From WJMD01 sp964596015 (lineage in GTDB: Bacteria; Joyebacterota; Joyebacteria; Joyebacterales; Joyebacteraceae), in assembly GCA_964596015.1 (NCBI GenBank), contig CAZQSB010000006.1, positions 1 through 64,000 on the forward strand: DNA of 64,000 bases, given 5' to 3'. The notes beneath the pieces are model-generated. The model saw nothing but the letters and a program-made list of their open reading frames with translations, had not been told where the DNA came from and ran no database searches. Both the position numbers and the translations under genes were made by a program. Shown here one piece after another: positions 58,335 through 64,000 of the stretch; the stretch's first letter is position 1, and every line of letters begins with the position of its first letter.

Positions 58335-61300
58335 GTGAGACCAGCTTCCGGCACGATCATCATCGCAGCGCTTCTCGTGGTCGCGGCCGCCGGCGGCCTT
58401 CGCGCGGCCGAGTGGACGCCGCTGACAGAGTCGGCGTCGGTTGTTGCGCCGCCCTCGGCGCGGGTCGTGTCCGGCACGGACGGGAGCGTGACGATCGAGC
58501 TCTCGGTACCGGGCTTCACGGTCGAGGCGGCCGCGTCGGGTGTGGCCATCGGCCTTCCGGAGGCCGGCCGCCTCGACCGCGCTGGAGAGCCCGACCTGCC
58601 GGCACTCACGTATCACGTGGCCGTTCCGCCGACAGGCGGCGTGCGTCTCGAGATCGTCGACCTCGATGAGGTCTCGCTCGAGGGCTATGACGTCGCGCCG
58701 GCGGCGCCCTTCCGGACCGACGGCGAGACCGCGCGCGAGGTCGCCCGCGAGAACGTCTACGGCCGTGACGTCTTCTATCCCGCCTCCGTGGCGGTCCTCG
58801 GCGAGCCGGTCGTGTTCCGCGACCTGAGACTCGCGCGGGTGGAGGTCCGTCCCGTGCGCGTGAACCCCGCGACCGGGGAGCTCCGCGCCTTGAGGAGCCT
58901 CACGCTCCGCGTCGTGCCTGAGGGCGGCCGCGCCGTGAACGAGAAGCAGGTCCTCAGGGCGTGGCGCTCGGCGACCTTCGAGCCGTTCTACCGGGACCTC
59001 GCGCTCAACTACGACGAGCTGCCTGGCGCCGAGACGCGCCGCGGCTCGTATCTCGTCATCGCGAACGACAGCTTCGCCGCCGCCGCCGAGCCGCTCGTCG
59101 AGTGGAAGAACCGGCGCGGCATCGAGACCGTGCTCGTGACACTCTCAGAGATCGACCCGACGCCGTCCGCCGCCGAGATCCACGACTACATCCAGACCGC
59201 GTATCTCACGTGGGACAATCCGCCGGACTACGTGCTGCTGGTGGGCGACGCCGCGAGCGGAGGGTACGGCAGCTTCCCGACCTGGTACCACGAGGGCAAT
59301 CCGACCGACCATCCCTACGGCGAGCTCGAGGGGACGGACTATCTGCCCGAGGTCATCGTCGGGCGCATCCCGACCGACAGTCCGAGCGAGACGGCAGTCG
59401 CCGTCATGAAGGTTCTCGAGTACGAGCGCGACTGCGGCGCGGCCGACCAGGGGTGGTACGAACGGGGACTCGCCGTCGCCGGGAACTACGGCGCGACACC
59501 GCCGCCCGTCACGCCGCGCCTCACGACACTCCGGGTTCGCGAGATGAAGCTCGACTACGGTTACAGCCAGGTCGACACGGTCTACTACCCGCCGGTCACA
59601 TCGCCCGTACCCATCAGCAACGCCATCAACGCCGGCGTCGGCGTCGTGAACTACCGCGGCTGGGGCGGCTCGACCGGCTGGTACTATCCGAGCTTCTACG
59701 TTGCGGATATCAACGCGCTCTCGAACGGGACGATGCTCCCCATCATGACGAGCTGCGTCTGCGGAACAGGCAACTTCGACGGCTACACCGACCCGGCGTT
59801 CGGAGAGGCGTGGATCCGCGCGGGCTCGCCGACCGACCTCAAGGGCGGCCCCGCGTTCTACGGCCCGAGCGAGTTCTGGACCCACACGAAGTGGAACAAC
59901 ACCGTCGACGGCGGGTTCTACGAGGCCATGCTGCTCGACGAGGTCGACTCGTTCGGTCAGGCGGCGCTCGCGGCGGAGCTCTGTCTCATCGACAACTTCC
60001 CGCAGTACGCATCCCCCGACTCGCTGGATGAGGACCGACAGAACGTCGACTTCTACTTCAACGTCTATAACATCCTCGGCGACCCGGAACTTCAGCTCAG
60101 GACGCGGACGCCTGAGTCGTTCACGGTCTCGCACGAGGTCTCGGTCCCACTCGGGCAGAACATGCTCGACGTCATGGTCACCGACGGCTCGGGCGCGCCT
60201 GTCCCGGGCGCCGACGTCGTCGTCCGGAAGGACGGCGAGCTCCACGAGGTCCGGACGCTCCACGGCGGGACGACCGTGAGCATGCCCATCTCGGGAGCGA
60301 CCGAGGGCGACATCGACGTGACGGTCTGGGCGAGGGGCTTCAGGCCCTACACCGGGGCGGTGAACGTCGCGCAGGACCCGGTCTACGTCGGGTGGTACTC
60401 GCACGCCATCGACGACAACGAGGCCGGACCGAGCCACGGGAACGGCGACGGCGTGGTGAACCCCGACGAGATCATTGAGATCGACCTGACGCTCAGGAAC
60501 TACGGCACCGCCCAGGCGTCGGACGTCGTCGCCCGACTGATGCAGCCCGTCGAGGGTCCCACGGACCAGCTCGTCTACGGCGACATCGCGGCCGGGGGCA
60601 CGGCGACTAAGCGATTCGCCATCGAGGTGCCCGGCTCGCTCGCCGAGGGCGACGAGTACATTCTCGGCGTCGTGGCCGACGGAGGCCGGGCGCGGTGGGA
60701 GAGCGAGCTTCGCCTCGTCATCGGCGCCCCGGTCCTGTCGCTCCACTCGGTGACCGTCGGCGGCGACGGCGTCCTGGACCCGGGCGAGACCGCCACGCTG
60801 AGCGTCGCGCTCTCGAACTCGGGCGCGCTCGACGCGACGTCCGTCACGGGCACGCTCTCAGGTCCGCCGAGCGGCCTCACGGTCGTGGACGGCTCGGGCG
60901 CGTGGGGAACGGTGCCCGCGGGCTCGGAGGCCTCGAACGGGGGAGACACGTTCACCGTGACGGCCGCGGCCGACATGGCGGTCGGGCACCAGGTCACACT
61001 GACGCTCGACCTCTCGGGCGACTGGGGTCTCGGGCAGTTCGTCATGGTGCCGGTGACCGTCGGCGTCCCGACGACGAGTTCGCCTCTCGGTCCCGACGAC
61101 CACGGCTACTACGCCTACGACGACACCGACGCGGGCTTCTCCGAGACCCCGACCTTCGCCTGGATCGAGCTCGACCCGGCGTTTGGAGGGACCGGAGTCG
61201 ACCTCGGGCTGGGGAACGACGAGTCGACGAACGTCGGGCTGCCGTTCACGTTCACCTACTACGGCGAGGACTACACGACGCTCGCGGTCTGCTCGAACGG

Positions 61301-62072
61301 CTGGGCGGCCCTGGGCGGCGCCCCGTCGTGGGAGTACGCCTTCTGGAACTGGACCATCCCTTATCCGCTCGGGCCCGACGCGATGGTCGCCCCCTTCTGG
61401 GACGACATCGACCCGGTGCAGCACGGCGGGAAGGTCCTGACGAAGGACCTGGGCGACGGCCGGTTCGTCGTGGAGTGGAGCCGGGCCGGCGTCGACTACG
61501 CCGTCATCGACCAGACCTTCGAGATCGTGTTTTACGACCCGGCGGTCTACCCGACGACGACCGGCGACGGCGAGATCCTGTTCCAGTATCACGAGATCCA
61601 CAACACGCACACCGAGAAGAACTTCTCGACGGTCGGCATCGAGAGCCCCGACCAGACGGACGGGCTGCTCTACACGCACTGCAACGTCTATCCGGTGGAG
61701 GCCGCGCCGCTCGCGGGCGGGCGGGCCATCCTCTTCACGACCGACGCGCCCGACGCGTATCCGTCGACCGACGTCCCTGAGAGCGACGCGCCGCGCGTCG
61801 TCACCCTCCATGGGGCGAGCCCGAACCCGTTCAATCCGACGACCACGATCTCCTTCGGGCTTCCAGAGCCCGGCGAGGTGACGGTCGAGGTCTTCGATGT
61901 GGCCGGGCGGCTCGTGCGAACGCTCGTCGAGGGACCGAGAAGCGCCGGGCCCCACAGGGTCGTCTGGGACGGCACGTCCGACGACGGCTCCGACATCGCC
62001 TCGGGCGTCTACTTCTGCCGTCTGTCGGCGCTCGGAGAGACGAAGCGGGCGAGGATCGTGCTTCTGAAGTAG
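58335..62072 (+). CDS. Gingipain-family (C25) secreted protein, catalytic His replaced
   Basis: 1245 residues from the GTG at 58335 (GGAAGGA 7 nt before; an ATG eight codons earlier at 58311 is an alternative). Signal peptide (about 1-25), a gingipain propeptide-like beta domain (about 50-205), C25 catalytic domain (about 225-590; VLLVGDAASGGYGSF, PEVIVGRIPTDS), an Ig/CARDB-type region (about 600-910), a nidogen-like domain (about 920-1135) and a FlgD-like sorting domain (PNPFNPTTTISFGLP, ending RIVLLK). In gingipains the dyad is His in a GHG motif and Cys 33 residues later. Here the motif is NYRGWGG, with Trp443, and Cys474 and Cys476 follow in TSCVCGTGNF. Activity is therefore doubtful; a binding role or different catalysis is possible. 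Confidence 0.85.
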   Translation: MRPASGTIIIAALLVVAAAGGLRAAEWTPLTESASVVAPPSARVVSGTDGSVTIELSVPGFTVEAAASGVAIGLPEAGRLDRAGEPDLPALTYHVAVPPTGGVRLEIVDLDEVSLEGYDVAPAAPFRTDGETAREVARENVYGRDVFYPASVAVLGEPVVFRDLRLARVEVRPVRVNPATGELRALRSLTLRVVPEGGRAVNEKQVLRAWRSATFEPFYRDLALNYDELPGAETRRGSYLVIANDSFAAAAEPLVEWKNRRGIETVLVTLSEIDPTPSAAEIHDYIQTAYLTWDNPPDYVLLVGDAASGGYGSFPTWYHEGNPTDHPYGELEGTDYLPEVIVGRIPTDSPSETAVAVMKVLEYERDCGAADQGWYERGLAVAGNYGATPPPVTPRLTTLRVREMKLDYGYSQVDTVYYPPVTSPVPISNAINAGVGVVNYRGWGGSTGWYYPSFYVADINALSNGTMLPIMTSCVCGTGNFDGYTDPAFGEAWIRAGSPTDLKGGPAFYGPSEFWTHTKWNNTVDGGFYEAMLLDEVDSFGQAALAAELCLIDNFPQYASPDSLDEDRQNVDFYFNVYNILGDPELQLRTRTPESFTVSHEVSVPLGQNMLDVMVTDGSGAPVPGADVVVRKDGELHEVRTLHGGTTVSMPISGATEGDIDVTVWARGFRPYTGAVNVAQDPVYVGWYSHAIDDNEAGPSHGNGDGVVNPDEIIEIDLTLRNYGTAQASDVVARLMQPVEGPTDQLVYGDIAAGGTATKRFAIEVPGSLAEGDEYILGVVADGGRARWESELRLVIGAPVLSLHSVTVGGDGVLDPGETATLSVALSNSGALDATSVTGTLSGPPSGLTVVDGSGAWGTVPAGSEASNGGDTFTVTAAADMAVGHQVTLTLDLSGDWGLGQFVMVPVTVGVPTTSSPLGPDDHGYYAYDDTDAGFSETPTFAWIELDPAFGGTGVDLGLGNDESTNVGLPFTFTYYGEDYTTLAVCSNGWAALGGAPSWEYAFWNWTIPYPLGPDAMVAPFWDDIDPVQHGGKVLTKDLGDGRFVVEWSRAGVDYAVIDQTFEIVFYDPAVYPTTTGDGEILFQYHEIHNTHTEKNFSTVGIESPDQTDGLLYTHCNVYPVEAAPLAGGRAILFTTDAPDAYPSTDVPESDAPRVVTLHGASPNPFNPTTTISFGLPEPGEVTVEVFDVAGRLVRTLVEGPRSAGPHRVVWDGTSDDGSDIASGVYFCRLSALGETKRARIVLLK

Positions 62073-62128
62073 GGGAACGGCAGCGGGCTTCGCACCGCGG
62101 TCGGTCCTTTGTCGACAAGGGAGAGAGC

Positions 62129-63661
62129 ATGCGCTCACGCGTTCTGATGATGGTCGTCCTCGCCGCGCTCGCGGTCTGTGCGACGCGCGCCTCCGCGCTC
62201 GAGGCGCGATACCACACCTACGAGGAGGTCCGCTCGGAGCTTCTCGCAACGGTCGCGGCGCATCCGGGCATCGCGCGCGTCGACACCATCGGGTACTCCA
62301 CCACCGACGGGCGGGCCATCTGGGCCATGAAGCTCTCCGACAACGTCGCGTTCGACGAGGACGAGCCGGTCGTGCTCTTCGACGGCGTGCACCACGCCGA
62401 GGAGGTGCTGGGGCTCGAGGTCATCATGTGGATGATCGATGAGCTCACCTCGGCCTACGGCGTCGACGACACCATGACCGCGTGGGTCGACGAGTGCGAG
62501 ATCTGGTTCGTCCCCATCCTGAACCCGGACGGCCACACGGTCGTGACCGGCGGCGTCGACGAGACCTGGCGCAAGAACACGCGCGACAACAACGGAAACG
62601 GCGTCTTCGACCTCGACTTCGACGGGGTCGACCCGAACAACAACTACGACTGGAACTGGGACGGGGGAGACCCGGACACGACGGCGTCCTACTACCGCGG
62701 TCCGTGGCCCTTCTCGGAGAACGAGACCCAGGCGATGCGCGACCTCTGCGAGGCCGTGAAGCCCGTCATGGCGCTCAACTACCACAGCCCGCTCATCTCG
62801 TCGGGCGACTGCGTCTACTATCCCTGGTACTGGCCCGGCTACAGCTTCGCTCCCGACCACCACACCATCTACGCCATCGCGAGCGAGCTGGCCTCCCGGA
62901 CGAAGAAGGCGGACGGCACCGGCTACTCGGCCCTCTACGGCTACGCGACGCAGGGCAAGGCCAGGAACTGGCAGTACGGGCATCTTGGGACGATCGGTCT
63001 CACCATGGAGATCCTGAGCTACATGTGCATCCCGCCGGCCGGGGACGTGGACGGCATCTGCGAGCGCGTCTCGACCGGCTCCTATTCGCTCATCGAGCGC
63101 GCCAGTGGCCCCGGTCTGACGGGGCACGTCGTCGACGCCGCGACAGGCGCGCCGCTCGTGGCGGAGGTCGAGGTGCTCGAGGCGACCTCCGAGGTCCTCG
63201 ACCCGCGTCTGACGGACGCGACCTTCGGCCGCTACTGGCGCCCTCTGAGGCCCGACGACTACAGGCTCCGATTCAAGGCCGCCGGCTACGAGAGCCTGAC
63301 GGTCGGCCTCGTGACCGTTCCCGACGGCGACTGGACCACGGTCGACGCGGCCCTCTGGCCGGTCGGCTCGGGCGTCGAGGGTGTCATCGCAGGCGCGCGC
63401 ATCCTTGATGTTCGCCCGAACCCGTCGAGCGGCGGAACCTCCATCCGGTACACCACGCCCGGCGCGACCGAAGCGGCGGTCGAGATCTACTCGCTCGCGG
63501 GCCGTCTGGTGGCCCGACTCGACGCGGCAGCGGCGGGAGGCGGCTCCGTCGTCTGGGACGGCCGGGACGCGGACGGACGCGCCGTGTCGTCCGGCGTGTA
63601 CTTCGCGCGGCTCGCCGCGGATCGCGAGAGCGATGTCGAGAAGATCGTGCTCCTGAGGTAG
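62129..63661 (+). CDS. Secreted M14 zinc-carboxypeptidase-like protein with sorting domain
   Basis: 510 residues: a signal peptide (about 1-24), an M14 catalytic domain (about 26-320), a CarboxypepD_reg-like beta-sandwich (about 330-415) and a FlgD-like end (RPNPSSGGTSI, WDGRDADGRAVSSGVYFAR, ending KIVLLR). Zinc ligands are in place: His89 and Glu92 in GVHHAEEVLG and His in LNYHSP; the general-base Glu is in GLTMEILSYM. The substrate-carboxylate motif, normally Asn-Arg, reads DPNNNYDWNW, with Asn171 in place of the Arg. It may therefore prefer an unusual C-terminus or act otherwise. It is preceded by a GGGAGAG site and follows the C25 gene by 56 nt. Confidence 0.87.
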   Translation: MRSRVLMMVVLAALAVCATRASALEARYHTYEEVRSELLATVAAHPGIARVDTIGYSTTDGRAIWAMKLSDNVAFDEDEPVVLFDGVHHAEEVLGLEVIMWMIDELTSAYGVDDTMTAWVDECEIWFVPILNPDGHTVVTGGVDETWRKNTRDNNGNGVFDLDFDGVDPNNNYDWNWDGGDPDTTASYYRGPWPFSENETQAMRDLCEAVKPVMALNYHSPLISSGDCVYYPWYWPGYSFAPDHHTIYAIASELASRTKKADGTGYSALYGYATQGKARNWQYGHLGTIGLTMEILSYMCIPPAGDVDGICERVSTGSYSLIERASGPGLTGHVVDAATGAPLVAEVEVLEATSEVLDPRLTDATFGRYWRPLRPDDYRLRFKAAGYESLTVGLVTVPDGDWTTVDAALWPVGSGVEGVIAGARILDVRPNPSSGGTSIRYTTPGATEAAVEIYSLAGRLVARLDAAAAGGGSVVWDGRDADGRAVSSGVYFARLAADRESDVEKIVLLR

Positions 63662-63713
63662 CGGATCGCGACTCTGCGAAGCGGGCCGGCGGCACGCAGT
63701 CTGGAGGAAGACC

Positions 63714-64000
63714 ATGCAGCGTCTCTCTCTCGTCGGCCTCGCGCTTCTCCTCGCCCTGCCTTCCCTCGCGGCGGACCCTCTCGCGGTCATCGAGGAGCAC
63801 GGCGACGGCCATCTCGAGTTCGAACGGGTCGTGGTCGGCCCCTTCGAGGTCCATCACCACCAGCGGACGCTCCACGGCGCCGTCGTCGAGAAGGACCAGA
63901 TCGTCTACCGGTTCGACCGGAAGACGGGCGAGTTTCTCTCTCGGAAGTCCTCCTGGCGCGAAGGTCTTGAGTCCCGGACACCCGAGCCCGTCGTCGCGGC
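63714..64000 (+). CDS. Exported protein, 3' end outside the window
   Basis: An ATG with GGAGGAAG just before it opens a frame that runs without a stop to the right edge (95 complete codons). A signal peptide is clear (about 1-20, MQRLSLVGLALLLALPSLAA). The next part reads VIEEHGDGHLEFERVVVGPF and IVYRFDRKTGEFLSRKSSW. I do not recognise the family; the piece is too short. It lies 52 nt after the carboxypeptidase gene in the same direction and could be a further secreted hydrolase with a propeptide. Confidence 0.75.
   Translation, partial: MQRLSLVGLALLLALPSLAADPLAVIEEHGDGHLEFERVVVGPFEVHHHQRTLHGAVVEKDQIVYRFDRKTGEFLSRKSSWREGLESRTPEPVVA

Noticed and set aside
59145..60746. 533-codon minus frame inside the C25 gene
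   Set aside because: Antisense shadow; Val/Arg/Asp-rich, no start signal.
1..64000. tRNA, rRNA, CRISPR array, prophage or integrative element
   Set aside because: Reading both strands, I found no cloverleaf, rRNA segment, regularly spaced repeat array, integrase or phage gene.

Overview
The window is about 64 kb of high-GC DNA (GC judged by eye) from a diderm, secretion-rich bacterium. Six predicted secreted proteins end in the same kind of FlgD-like Ig domain, with a PNPF-type motif, a WDGxDxxGxxVASGVYF-type motif and a basic/hydrophobic last few residues. This ending is typical of the FCB superphylum. Together with the GC content and a Porphyromonas-type protein-arginine deiminase pair, it points to an FCB candidate phylum of the Eisenbacteria/Krumholzibacteriota kind. 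This assignment is inference; no rRNA or other marker gene is present. I see no tRNA, rRNA, CRISPR array, transposase or integrase. Promoters that can be read are of the sigma-70 type (TTGAC-like, 17-18 bp, TATNNT-like), and gene ends often carry strong GC hairpins without a T-run.

Layout. 1-6 kb: a hybrid histidine kinase cut by the left edge, a DinB-fold protein, an NTF2-like remnant, a DUF4139 protein with a SusC-type insertion, a small membrane protein and a methyltransferase. 6-12.4 kb (minus): tandem paralogs of Porphyromonas peptidylarginine deiminase, one with a substituted active site, and a LysE exporter. 12.4-18.3 kb: a secreted endonuclease/exonuclease/phosphatase-fold protein, then a cobalamin riboswitch controlling a BtuB-like receptor and a translationally coupled beta-propeller resembling BtuG. 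18.5-20 kb: a DASS anion symporter. 20.1-26.8 kb (minus): an overlapping operon of a xanthine-dehydrogenase-type molybdoenzyme, a small membrane protein, XdhC and a LarA-family protein. 27-30.2 kb: two MIO-family aromatic amino acid ammonia-lyase paralogs.

30.4-43.2 kb is two convergent operons. The plus operon encodes HMG-CoA reductase, an MMPL/RND exporter, a BtaA-like aminocarboxypropyl transferase and a polyprenol/diacylglycerol-kinase-like membrane protein. The minus operon encodes a GNAT protein, an acyl-AMP ligase, a UbiA-family prenyltransferase and a PEP-synthase/rifampicin-phosphotransferase-like enzyme. Together they look like an undescribed isoprenoid or lipid biosynthesis and export locus.

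43.3-51.8 kb: an FAH-family hydrolase, an active/inactive M16 protease pair and an RND efflux adaptor plus pump. 52-58.3 kb: a poly-gamma-glutamate-type operon (PgsB, PgsC, PgsW) from a near-consensus promoter, continuing without a break into two unfamiliar envelope proteins that share a repeated domain (one also has a predicted outer-membrane barrel) and then an LVIVD-repeat lipoprotein. This looks like a diderm version of the capsule machine with its own outer-membrane part. 58.3-64 kb: a gingipain-family (C25) protein with a substituted catalytic His, an M14 carboxypeptidase-like protein and the start of another exported protein cut by the right edge.
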